Shown: positions 44,709 to 53,162 of the stretch, in pieces | Layout of the letters: every line of letters starts with the position of its first letter | Numbering within the stretch: position 1 is the stretch's first letter | Source of the DNA: Thermophagus sp052400625 | GTDB taxonomy: Bacteria > Bacteroidota > Bacteroidia > Bacteroidales > Marinilabiliaceae | Length of the DNA stretch: 64,000 nt | Assembly: GCA_052400625.1 (NCBI GenBank) | Contig: JBQTGH010000003.1 | Direction: 5' to 3' (one strand) | Translations under genes and position numbers: made by a program | The notes under the pieces: generated by a model | What the model was told of the DNA's origin: nothing | What the model saw: the letters and a program-made list of their open reading frames with translations, nothing else | Database searches by the model: none

Positions 44709-46904
44709 TTACCTACGAACTACTAATTTTGATACTAATTTTTTCCCATTTATTTTGAGCTGGAGCAAATAGACTCCCGTTTGCAATTTATCGGGGAACC
44801 TGAATTCAGTACGATTATCATTGATTTCGATCTTTCTGGTTATGACCAATTTACCATTTTGATTATAAATATATATCTCTCCTTTCCCAATTTCTGGAGA
44901 ATAAATATTGATAAAGCTGCCGGCAGGATTGGGTCCAATCATGATTGCGTCGGGAATCTCGACATTGCTAGAGTCTGCATATACCACCTCTCCCACAAGG
45001 ACATCAATCCATGCAACACATGGGAAATTCCCACTAAAGGAAGAATATGATTGCCATCCGCTATCGATCAGATTAAGAAAGAAGGAATTATTTTCTGAAT
45101 CGCTGCCCGCCGGTATCTGATAAACGGCAAAGGTATCAACAGGCGTATTATAATTATGGGAATAACCAGCGAAAAAAGTTCCGGAAAAAGAGACAGGTTG
45201 ATCAAACAATAACAACACCTCTCTATTGGCAGCTTGATCTTTTATGTTTAATTTTTTATTCACCAAAAGATTTTGAGGTGTGTTTATTCCTGTCCATATT
45301 TTAATATCTATCTCACCACTGCCTTCTACCTCTATTTTTCCAGGAATTAAAAAAATCCCATAAATCTTTCCTGAGGAAAATTCATCAAACCGTTCCGCAA
45401 CATCGGTAATTAACAAACTATTAGGACCAGTCCAATAGCCATCACCGTTATTAGTATATTTTAATTGAGGGCTTGCATTTTTTGGAAAATGAGAAAAACG
45501 CATCAATTCACCGAATGTGGGATCATAACCGGGAAGTGAATTTAAATCTTCACCTGTAGGATTCAACCATATATCTATTCGGGCAGTATCCTCCGGTAGA
45601 TAATCCCATATTTTATTCAATCGGATAAAATAATCATTAACCGGATTACTGCAGGTGGCAGAACCACCCGACAACAAACCAATTAAAGCACCATCATCCA
45701 AAAATAATCCTGCACCTGATGAACCCGGTTCGGTGGTTCCTTCGGCCCAAGCTTCTACTTTCCAATGCGAGTCATTCAAAAAGGGATTGCCAAAACGAGA
45801 GGTAGCTGAATAGGTTTCTTCAATCGGCACGCCTGCCGAAATCGCGACCTTTTTTACATCACCATAGGGGTGATGAATAGTATGTACAATACCGGAAGGC
45901 TCAGAACCAAGATTCCATCCGGAATAATAAGCCCTGTAATAGTCGGGCGGTGGAACCGACAACTCTAACAACGCAAAATCCAGCTGGTCGGCAAAGGCAC
46001 GCAACTCAGATCCCGAAATACTTTGAATCTTGGTGCCCTCAACAAATGTCTGACACTGGGGAACTTCGTAATTGAAGATAAAAACCACCGAGCCTGACGA
46101 AAGATTTGTTCCCAAACAATGTCCAGCAGTAAGGATGTAGGGAGTTCCATCGTTATTAGTATTATTTAATAATGTGCCACTACAATATTCTGTACCGTCT
46201 ACAATTACCTGACAAACAGATCTTCCGTTTAGCAACCAGAATTTTTCATCAAAACAGGAAAGATCTGTATGACAGGGGCCACTATCTCCAAAGTCGCCAA
46301 CTTTCGATTCAATAATTCTAAAAATATTTAGAAAATCGTGATTTACAGCCCCTATTTTCAGTTGCGTTGCATCATCACCAAGCTTTTTCCCCGTCCACTC
46401 TATAACTAATTCATCGCCTGGAACCGGTGTTGTCGCTAAACCACCCCATTTTTTATTATTTTGGCTGGTCAAGGCACCAAGCACATAAGTCCCTGAAACA
46501 TCATAAATGAACAACGTATCCCCTTGTGAGAGATGAAATCGATCGAATATTACATTAAGAGAAAAAGCACCAGCCGATTTGATTTTTAATTGCCAATATA
46601 AACGCCCATCCTCCAAGACTGTTAAAACACCTGAATTCTGAGGTGTCAACTCAACAAAATTAGGATAACCAAAGCGCAAAGGGCGTCCCTTTTGATTACT
46701 ATTATTTTCAATATTGATATATTCTGGAGAAGGAGGTTGAAAGTTTATTAAAGTTTTTTTGGCATTGAAATTTTGTGTTGAATAGCTTAGCTCCATCCCT
46801 TCTCCAATCTCTAGCATCAATGGTTTTCCTCCATGCCCTATTTGGGCAATCATCAAGGTGTTCCAAACAAAAATGATGGATGTAACAGTTATGATTCGCC
46901 GCAT
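44709..46904 (-). CDS. T9SS-secreted trypsin-like serine endopeptidase
   Basis: This is a 731-residue precursor. The ATG at 46904 is preferred because a signal peptide (MRRIITVTSIIFVWNTLMIAQ) starts there and because the terminator of buk lies just upstream of it. The chymotrypsin-like domain has the triad His262 (LTAGHC), Asp309 (DFALLEL) and Ser396 (GSSGAGLF), as in lysyl endopeptidases. An N-terminal propeptide of about 200 residues precedes it. A beta-sandwich domain and a T9SS type A sorting domain (about 655-731; IGPNP, NQNGKLV, LQTGVYLLQL) follow. It is a likely secreted nutrient-acquiring protease. The length fits that group. Confidence 0.88.
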   Translation of the reverse strand: MRRIITVTSIIFVWNTLMIAQIGHGGKPLMLEIGEGMELSYSTQNFNAKKTLINFQPPSPEYINIENNSNQKGRPLRFGYPNFVELTPQNSGVLTVLEDGRLYWQLKIKSAGAFSLNVIFDRFHLSQGDTLFIYDVSGTYVLGALTSQNNKKWGGLATTPVPGDELVIEWTGKKLGDDATQLKIGAVNHDFLNIFRIIESKVGDFGDSGPCHTDLSCFDEKFWLLNGRSVCQVIVDGTEYCSGTLLNNTNNDGTPYILTAGHCLGTNLSSGSVVFIFNYEVPQCQTFVEGTKIQSISGSELRAFADQLDFALLELSVPPPDYYRAYYSGWNLGSEPSGIVHTIHHPYGDVKKVAISAGVPIEETYSATSRFGNPFLNDSHWKVEAWAEGTTEPGSSGAGLFLDDGALIGLLSGGSATCSNPVNDYFIRLNKIWDYLPEDTARIDIWLNPTGEDLNSLPGYDPTFGELMRFSHFPKNASPQLKYTNNGDGYWTGPNSLLITDVAERFDEFSSGKIYGIFLIPGKIEVEGSGEIDIKIWTGINTPQNLLVNKKLNIKDQAANREVLLLFDQPVSFSGTFFAGYSHNYNTPVDTFAVYQIPAGSDSENNSFFLNLIDSGWQSYSSFSGNFPCVAWIDVLVGEVVYADSSNVEIPDAIMIGPNPAGSFINIYSPEIGKGEIYIYNQNGKLVITRKIEINDNRTEFRFPDKLQTGVYLLQLKINGKKLVSKLVVRR

Positions 46905-46944
46905 TGCATATTTTATTGTCTGAAACATAAAAGCCACAAAAAAA

Positions 46945-46978
46945 GTTACCGGAAATAAAAAAACACACTTCCGGAAAC
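46945..46978 (-). terminator. Terminator of buk
   Basis: On the minus strand, GTTTCCGGAA and TTCCGGTAAC pair around a T-rich loop, followed by a run of seven T bases. It lies 50 bp after the buk stop and upstream of the protease start. Confidence 0.65.
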
Positions 46979-47026
46979 TTTCTATTGGTCTAGCTCGATA
47001 CATCCTTGAGAAAGTATTTCTTTTCG

Positions 47027-48103
47027 TCAATACACTTTGCATTCCATTTCTCCCCTAAGAACAGCAAGGGCATTCATCGCCAAGGCAGACATTTCATCTT
47101 CACCGGGATAAATTTTTATATTTCCAATCCAATTAATGTATTTTCGAATATAGCCAACCACGGTATTATTCTGAGCCATCCCTCCCGTAATCAAAACAGC
47201 ATCTACTCTACCCTCCAGAACTGAAACACAGGCACCTATATTTTTTGCAATTTGGTAAGACATGGCATGCAAAATTAAATCAGCTTTTTTATCACCATGA
47301 AGTGCTTTTTCCTCCACCTCGTGTGCCTGATTAGTTCCAAGATGAGCCATAAGCCCTCCCTGTCCGGATACTTTTTTACGCATCTCATCGTGAGAATATT
47401 GTCCGCTAAAACACATATCCACCAAACCTCCTGACGGCAATGTTCCTGCTCTTTCTGGCGAAAATGGGCCAAAACCATCGAGCGCATTATTTACGTCAAC
47501 CACCCGCCCGTTTTTATGAGCCCCTATTGAAACCCCACCTCCAAGATGAGCCACAATAAGATTCAGCTTTTCATATTTTTTTTCCACCGATCTGGCATAA
47601 TTTCTGGCTACTGCCTTCTGATTAAGAGCATGAAAAACAGATTGTCGGGGTAACTCCGGCAACCCGGTGATCCTCGCCACATCCTGTAATTCATCCACCA
47701 CCACAGGGTCCGCAATAAAAGCCCTAGCAGAAGGTAAACTTCGCGCGATATCATCCGCAATTAAACCTCCCAAATTGCTGGCATGTTGCGGTTTTGCATT
47801 GCGATCCGTCAATTCATTTTTCATTTTGTCATTTACCTCGTACACTCCAGAAGGGATAGGACGAAGTAAACCTCCTCTGCCAACAACAGCATCTATTCGC
47901 GCCACTTCTATCTGAGCCAGCTCCAATTCTTTAAGGATTACTCTTTTCCTAAACTCATACTGGCTGGGAATATCATCAAATTCAGATAATTCTTCCGAAG
48001 AATGTCTCAGTGTCTTTAAAAAGATCGATTTGATATCATCATATACTGCAATCTTAGTAGAAGTAGACCCTGGATTGATAACCAATATTCTAAATTTTTT
48101 CAT
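47027..48103 (-). CDS. buk: Butyrate kinase
   Basis: This 358-residue cytosolic kinase converts butyryl phosphate and ADP to butyrate and ATP. The sugar-kinase-like fold starts VINPGSTSTKIAVY. Characteristic blocks are VVGRGGLLRPIPSGVYEV, ADPVVVDELQDVARITGLP, AHLGGGVSIGAHKNGRVVDV and PSGGLVDMCFSG. It lies 37 bp after ptb in the same direction, so the Ptb-Buk route to butyrate is complete here. A terminator follows. Confidence 0.95.
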   Translation of the reverse strand: MKKFRILVINPGSTSTKIAVYDDIKSIFLKTLRHSSEELSEFDDIPSQYEFRKRVILKELELAQIEVARIDAVVGRGGLLRPIPSGVYEVNDKMKNELTDRNAKPQHASNLGGLIADDIARSLPSARAFIADPVVVDELQDVARITGLPELPRQSVFHALNQKAVARNYARSVEKKYEKLNLIVAHLGGGVSIGAHKNGRVVDVNNALDGFGPFSPERAGTLPSGGLVDMCFSGQYSHDEMRKKVSGQGGLMAHLGTNQAHEVEEKALHGDKKADLILHAMSYQIAKNIGACVSVLEGRVDAVLITGGMAQNNTVVGYIRKYINWIGNIKIYPGEDEMSALAMNALAVLRGEMECKVY

Positions 48104-48140
48104 AAATAATTATACTATAAATTTAGCATTATGGCAGTCA

Positions 48141-49037
48141 TCAGGCCAGAGCTGCCAATAATATACTGTAAAACTTACTCTCTTCTGAATCACTTCTGGA
48201 CGTCAGAACAATGGGGGCCGATGCTCCTAAAATAATAGAGGCCACTTTAGCATGAGCAAAAAAGACCAAACTCTTGTAAAGCACATTCCCAACTTCAATA
48301 TCTGGCATAAGCAATAGGTCGGTATCACCTGCCACCTCACTTTTTATATTCTTATGATGAGCACTTTCAAAACTAACGGCATTGTCAAATGCCAGCGGAC
48401 CATCAACGATGCAATTTCGAATCTGGTCACGCTGATTCATTTTGCTTAGCAAGGCAGCATCAGTCGTGGCCTGCATACTTTCATTCACCATTTCAATGGC
48501 CCCTAAAACTGCCACTTTAGGCCTTTCTAGGCCTAATTGGTTTAAATAACTCACCGAATTCTCCAAAATAGCAATCTTATCCTGAAGATTTGGAGCAATA
48601 TTCATGGCAACATCCGTCACCGCAATCAATTTATGATAAGTAGAAACTTCAAAGAAGGCCAGATGCGACAGCAATCGCCCCGAACGCAAACCCCACTCTT
48701 TATTCAACACCCCGCGCAATAACACCGGTGTTGGGACCTTGCCTTTCATGAGAATATCTGCTTCCCCATTATGCACCATCCTGACAGCTCGTTCTACGCA
48801 TTTTTCCGGGTCATCTTCTTCGACAAATAGCGAATCGCCAAAATCATATTCCTTTTCATCAATAATATGATAAGTCTCTTCTCTATTTCCAATCAAAACA
48901 GGCTCTATAAAACCTGCTTTATAGGCTTTATGAAGGGCATTCAGGGAAAAAATGTCCTGCGAAACTGCCAGAACCAATTTTTTAGCTGGCTTCGAAGGAT
49001 CAATTAATTTTTGTAAATCTGACAGTTGTTTTAACAT
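48141..49037 (-). CDS. ptb: Phosphate butyryltransferase
   Basis: This 298-residue enzyme transfers butyryl from CoA to phosphate. The PTA_PTB family blocks are GEADILMKGKVPTPVLLRGVLN, VTDVAMNIAPNLQDK, DGPLAFDNAVS and LLMPDIEVGNVLYKSLVFFAHAK. It is followed closely by buk. The upstream ackA is 112 bp away. The branched-chain acyl-CoA route could also be served, since Ptb-Buk pairs often accept isobutyryl-CoA. Confidence 0.93.
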   Translation of the reverse strand: MLKQLSDLQKLIDPSKPAKKLVLAVSQDIFSLNALHKAYKAGFIEPVLIGNREETYHIIDEKEYDFGDSLFVEEDDPEKCVERAVRMVHNGEADILMKGKVPTPVLLRGVLNKEWGLRSGRLLSHLAFFEVSTYHKLIAVTDVAMNIAPNLQDKIAILENSVSYLNQLGLERPKVAVLGAIEMVNESMQATTDAALLSKMNQRDQIRNCIVDGPLAFDNAVSFESAHHKNIKSEVAGDTDLLLMPDIEVGNVLYKSLVFFAHAKVASIILGASAPIVLTSRSDSEESKFYSILLAALA

Positions 49038-49148
49038 ACTCTATAAATTTAACAAAAAAATGAACTGGTCCCCGCATTGTTTATACTTTTTGACATGGTT
49101 GGCCCTCATGAATCTTGACATTCAACAAATACCTAACAGTACAAGCTA

Positions 49149-50366
49149 CTATCTATTAACCAGATTTTCAACAATCCCCCTAGTATCTTGGGCAATCACC
49201 AATTCTTCGTTGGTGGGAACTACCACTACCCTCACCTGACTTCCGGACATACTAATATCCATTTCCTTTCCCCTAAGGCCCGTATTTTTGTTTTCATTAA
49301 TTTTTACCCCTAAAAAATCCAATCCGTCACAAACTTTTCTTCGAATAAGATCGGCATTTTCTCCTATTCCCCCCGTAAACAATAAAATATCTATACCGCC
49401 CATGGCTGCAGCATATGAGCCAATATATTTCTTTATACGGTAACAATACATTTCCAGTCCCATACGGGCATTTTCATCTCCACTCTCAACCGCATCTTCA
49501 ATTTCCCGCATATCGGAAGAAATCCCTGTTACCCCAAGCATTCCACTATGTTTATTGAAGAGAGTAGAGGCCGAACGGGTACCTATTTTTTCTTTCTCCA
49601 TTATATATGTAACAGCACCAACATCTAAGTCTCCACAACGAGTACCCATCATCAACCCTTCAATGGGAGTAAACCCCATAGATGTATCTACAGATTCACC
49701 ATTCTTAATGGCCGCAATCGAAGCACCGTTTCCAAGATGGCAGGATACAATTTTCTGGGTTTGATAATCTCTATCCAAAATTTCACAAGCACGACGACTT
49801 ACATATCGGTGACTTGTTCCATGGAAACCATATCTTCTAATACCATACTCTTTATAAAGAGACTGTGGAATACCATACATATAGGCATGTTTGGGCATCG
49901 TTTGATGAAAGGCAGTATCAAAAACCCCCACCTGAGGAACATCCGGGAGAAGCGAAGAGATAGCCTCAATACCCTTTAAGTTGGGAGGGTTATGCAATGG
50001 CGCCAAATCGATACATTCCTCCATCTTTTTTATTACATCATCTGTTATAAAAACACTAGAATTAAACATCTCACCACCATGAACGACCCGATGTCCTACG
50101 GCATCAATTTCATTAAGATCCTCGATGCACCCGTGCCGTTCACTAATCAAAACACCAAGAATATAGTCAATTCCGGTTTGATGATCTAGAATTTCCCCTT
50201 CAAGCAAAACCTTTTCACCAGAAGATTTCTCATGTTTAAGAAAAGATCCTTTAAGTCCTACCTTCTCTACTCCTCCTTTGGCCATAACCGACCACTCTGA
50301 ATCGGTCATATTGAACAATTGATATTTTATTGATGAGCTTCCGCAATTAAGCACTAATATTTTCAT
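49149..50366 (-). CDS. ackA: Acetate kinase
   Basis: This 405-residue enzyme makes ATP from acetyl phosphate. Motifs are LNCGSSSIKYQLF, HRVVHGGEMFNSSVFI, VFDTAFHQTMP, GFHGTSHRYVS, SCHLGNGASIAAIKNG, GLMMGTRCGDLDVG and LLFTGGIGENADLIR. The start codon lies inside the right end of an R2 repeat (TTTATACTGATGAAAATA). Pta lies upstream in the same direction, separated by the dehydrogenase gene. Confidence 0.96.
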   Translation of the reverse strand: MKILVLNCGSSSIKYQLFNMTDSEWSVMAKGGVEKVGLKGSFLKHEKSSGEKVLLEGEILDHQTGIDYILGVLISERHGCIEDLNEIDAVGHRVVHGGEMFNSSVFITDDVIKKMEECIDLAPLHNPPNLKGIEAISSLLPDVPQVGVFDTAFHQTMPKHAYMYGIPQSLYKEYGIRRYGFHGTSHRYVSRRACEILDRDYQTQKIVSCHLGNGASIAAIKNGESVDTSMGFTPIEGLMMGTRCGDLDVGAVTYIMEKEKIGTRSASTLFNKHSGMLGVTGISSDMREIEDAVESGDENARMGLEMYCYRIKKYIGSYAAAMGGIDILLFTGGIGENADLIRRKVCDGLDFLGVKINENKNTGLRGKEMDISMSGSQVRVVVVPTNEELVIAQDTRGIVENLVNR

Positions 50367-50469
50367 CAGTATAAAGTTTATCTAATTCATTGGTATGATG
50401 GAACTCGTATGACCATTAGTTTATAAATGAACTTGTTGTGTCAAACTTTGTTGGTCATGCTCGTTTCAT
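50361..50469 (-). repeat. R2 repeat, full copy in reverse, supplying the start of ackA
   Basis: Read on the minus strand it starts ATGAAACGAGCATGACC and ends TTTATACTGATGAAA, six bases into ackA. A stray half-copy (CATGCTCGTTTCAT) lies 90 bp away, ending at 50574. Confidence 0.8.
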
Positions 50470-50583
50470 CCTTATAAATTTTATTTATCAAGGTCGAATG
50501 AAAGCCACATGGCAAAGGCTTTCTTTTTACCATTATTTTAATGATTCAAATATTCATTACCATGCTCGTTTCATTAAAACACA

Positions 50584-51543
50584 TTATTCTGAAATTCTAT
50601 TACCGTTGGCATCATATTTAAAAAACCCCTGACCGGTCTGGACTCCAAGACGTTTGGCCCTCACCAGTCTTTTGATCAGAGGTGAAGCCTTGTATTTAGG
50701 GCCACCAAATTCTTCATACAAATTTTCCATCCACTTTTCAACTTTATTCAAGCCGATAATATCAGCCATATGGAAAGGTCCATAACGCATACCCGTACCA
50801 ATGATCATCGTTTTATCTATATCCTCTGCTGAGGCAACACCTTCCATAAAGGCCTCGCAAGCTTCGTTCAGTAGGGTCACAAACAATCGAATACTCACCA
50901 GACCTGCAGATTCTTCCACGGGTATGACTTCCCGATTAATCAGTTTAATAAACGTGCAAACCTTTTTGTAGACTTCATCTGTAGTATATAGCCCTTTAAC
51001 CACTTCAATAATTCTGGCTTCAGGGGAAGTAACAAAGAAATGCAGGCTAACACATCGGTCAGGATACTTTAACTCACTGGCCAGTTCTGTTATAATTATG
51101 GTAGTAGAGTTCGTAGCAATAATCGCTTCTCGATCTACCACCTGTTCAATTTTATGAAATACATCTTTCCTAACGTCAATACTTCTCAGACCGGTTTTTT
51201 CATCCGCCCGTATAGCTTCAATAACAAAATCGGACCCGGCCAGATCTTCAAAATCCATTGACCCTTTTATGCGCCCCATGATAGCACGCTTTTCGCCAGA
51301 GGTCAACCCCCAGCTTTCAATTCGATTATCCAACTCTCGACTGATACTCTCCAACGAGTTTTGAATCTTCTCCTCACTTAATTCAATAAATACCACTTCA
51401 ATCCCATGCCAGGCTGCAATGCGGACAATATTCTGTCCCTCCTTACCACATCCTATCACTCCAATTTTCGAAAAGAGGGTTTTTACGCGTCGTTTAGCAC
51501 TTAGTGCATACCTTTCAATAGGTTCAACAACAATTTCAGCCAT
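50584..51543 (-). CDS. 3-hydroxyacyl-CoA dehydrogenase (3-hydroxybutyryl type)
   Basis: The protein has 319 residues. The NAD-binding motif is IGVIGCGKEGQNIVRIAAWHG near residue 27. Catalytic-region motifs are SLHFFVTSPEARIIEVVKG (His/Glu pair) and IPVEESAGLVSIRLF. The C-terminal domain shows MRYGPFHMADIIGL. The N-terminal 25 residues before the Rossmann fold are an extension. It would reduce acetoacetyl-CoA or oxidise 3-hydroxybutyryl-CoA, fitting the butyrate route that ptb and buk complete. It lies between pta and ackA. Confidence 0.88.
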   Translation of the reverse strand: MAEIVVEPIERYALSAKRRVKTLFSKIGVIGCGKEGQNIVRIAAWHGIEVVFIELSEEKIQNSLESISRELDNRIESWGLTSGEKRAIMGRIKGSMDFEDLAGSDFVIEAIRADEKTGLRSIDVRKDVFHKIEQVVDREAIIATNSTTIIITELASELKYPDRCVSLHFFVTSPEARIIEVVKGLYTTDEVYKKVCTFIKLINREVIPVEESAGLVSIRLFVTLLNEACEAFMEGVASAEDIDKTMIIGTGMRYGPFHMADIIGLNKVEKWMENLYEEFGGPKYKASPLIKRLVRAKRLGVQTGQGFFKYDANGNRISE

Positions 51544-51574
51544 TTTTTATTTCAACTTTTTTCAAAATGATTAA

Positions 51575-51599
51575 TAAAAAAGCCGGTATTCCACCGGCT
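51575..51599 (-). terminator. Terminator of pta
   Basis: AGCCGG and CCGGCT pair on the minus strand around TGGAATA and are followed by TTTTTTA. It separates pta from the downstream dehydrogenase and ackA. Confidence 0.7.
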
Positions 51600-51613
51600 C
51601 ATTATATAATAAG

Positions 51614-52615
51614 TTATTTACCCATTGCCTGAGTGGCAGTAATGGCAATCAGGTTAACAATATCGCTTACTGAACACCCTCTCGATAAATCATTGATGGG
51701 TGCTGCCATCCCTTGCAAAACCGGACCAACTGCTTCGGCATGAGCCAATCTCTGAACCAGTTTGTAGGCAATATTCCCAGTTTCCAGCGAAGGAAAAATG
51801 AACACATTTGCCTTACCTGCAATTTTACTATCAGGCGCTTTTTTACGACCAATCTCAGGGATTAAAGCAGCATCTACCTGCAATTCGCCATCAATGTCTA
51901 GGTTGGGATCTTTTTGTTTGGCCAGCTCAGTAGCTTTCACCACTTTATCTACCATTTCATGTTTGGCACTTCCTTTGGTCGAAAAACTCAACATGGCCAC
52001 TCTTGGTTCAAACCCTAAAAGATCACGGGTAGTCTGTCCTGTTACAACCGCAATTTCGGCTAATTCTTCTGCAGTTGGGTCCGGATGAACCGCACCATCA
52101 GCAAATACCATAATTCCGTTTTCCCCAAACTCATTATCTTTAAGAATCATAATAAATGCTCCCGATACTACACTAATTCCGGGCTTGGTTTTAACAATCT
52201 GAAAAGCAGGTCGTAAAACATCTCCGGTAGCATTTTCCGCACCGGCAACTTCACCATCAGCATCTCCGTTTTTAATCATCAACACCGAAAGATAAAGAGG
52301 GTTTTCAACAAGTTTGGAAGCTTCTTCCCTTGTCAGTCCTTTTTTCTTTCTTAATTCAACGAGCAAATCGATGTATTCTTCTTTTTTTGGATTATTTAAC
52401 GGATCTATAACCCTTGCTTTTGAAAGATTTTTAAGCACCAAACGTCGACTCTCCTGTTCAATTTTCTCAGGATTCCCTAACAGAATAATTTCCGCCAGAC
52501 TCTCTTCAATAATTTCATCTGCGGCTCTTAAAGTTCTTTCTTCTGTTCCTTCTGGAAGAACAATGCGTTTTTTGTTTTCGGCAGCTCGTGCCTTTATTTG
52601 ATTGAGAATATCCAT
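51614..52615 (-). CDS. pta: Phosphate acetyltransferase
   Basis: The protein has 333 residues from the ATG at 52615 (MDILNQIKARAAENKKRIVLPEG). An earlier ATG at 52642 overlaps the promoter box and is rejected. Family blocks are EGTEERTLRAADEI, NGDADGEVAGAENATGDVLRPAFQIVKT, MLSFSTKGSAKHEMVDKV, DGELQVDAALI and KANVFIFPSLETGNIAYKLVQRLA. It makes acetyl phosphate, the substrate of AckA. It is the short form of the enzyme, without the N-terminal regulatory domain. Confidence 0.95.
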   Translation of the reverse strand: MDILNQIKARAAENKKRIVLPEGTEERTLRAADEIIEESLAEIILLGNPEKIEQESRRLVLKNLSKARVIDPLNNPKKEEYIDLLVELRKKKGLTREEASKLVENPLYLSVLMIKNGDADGEVAGAENATGDVLRPAFQIVKTKPGISVVSGAFIMILKDNEFGENGIMVFADGAVHPDPTAEELAEIAVVTGQTTRDLLGFEPRVAMLSFSTKGSAKHEMVDKVVKATELAKQKDPNLDIDGELQVDAALIPEIGRKKAPDSKIAGKANVFIFPSLETGNIAYKLVQRLAHAEAVGPVLQGMAAPINDLSRGCSVSDIVNLIAITATQAMGK

Positions 52616-52639
52616 TTTAAAACGATGTTTAGATTTGTG

Positions 52640-52647
52640 CAAATTTA
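52640..52647 (-). promoter_or_regulatory. -7 box for pta
   Basis: TAAATTTG on the minus strand matches TAnnTTTG and lies 24 bp before the ATG at 52615. It places the start downstream of 52642. Confidence 0.6.
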
Positions 52648-53108
52648 GAAGATTTGTATTGAATTTACCTGTTTTTTATCATCAATTATAACTTTTTTGC
52701 TGAATTGGTCGATTCATTCCAATTCCATCGACGTCTCCTATTTTGCTAGTGAATTCCTCATTTCCTGATATAGAAAGTTGCAAATATGAATCGAAACTTT
52801 TTATCAATTTTTTATTGATAACTACCATCTACATATTAACAAAATAGTTCATAAAATCTCACCTTTAGTCAACCTCCATTCCTCTCCAGCAATCAACAAA
52901 TCAATGATTCTCAACGAAACGAACATAATAAAAGGAGCGTTACAAGAGAGAACGCCTAAAAAACATTGTCATAAGAGTACCGACCAACCAAACTACATTT
53001 TGCCCAGAAAAAATTACTTATTTAAATTAAACCCGATTTCTCAAATGGCTGTTAACACAGATTATAAAGTATCCTGAAAATAATCATAGGTGGTCAAATC
53101 ATTTTTTA
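52648..53108. other. Non-coding spacer between pta and the C69 peptidase
   Basis: No gene is seen. A small hairpin (GCGTT/AACGC near 52938-52957) and a weak R2-like trace (AACGAAACGAACATAA near 52915) are the only structures noted. Confidence 0.4.
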
Positions 53109-53116
53109 TATTTTTG
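53109..53116 (+). promoter_or_regulatory. -7 box for the C69 peptidase gene
   Basis: TATTTTTG matches TAnnTTTG and lies 46 bp before the ATG at 53163. Confidence 0.45.
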
Positions 53117-53162
53117 CAATTTGAACTGCCCCTATTTGTAAATCATTGAATAATAATTTATC

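Noticed and set aside
44709..47042. 777-residue version of the serine protease
   Set aside because: The extra 46 residues overlap buk and its terminator; the signal peptide begins at 46904.
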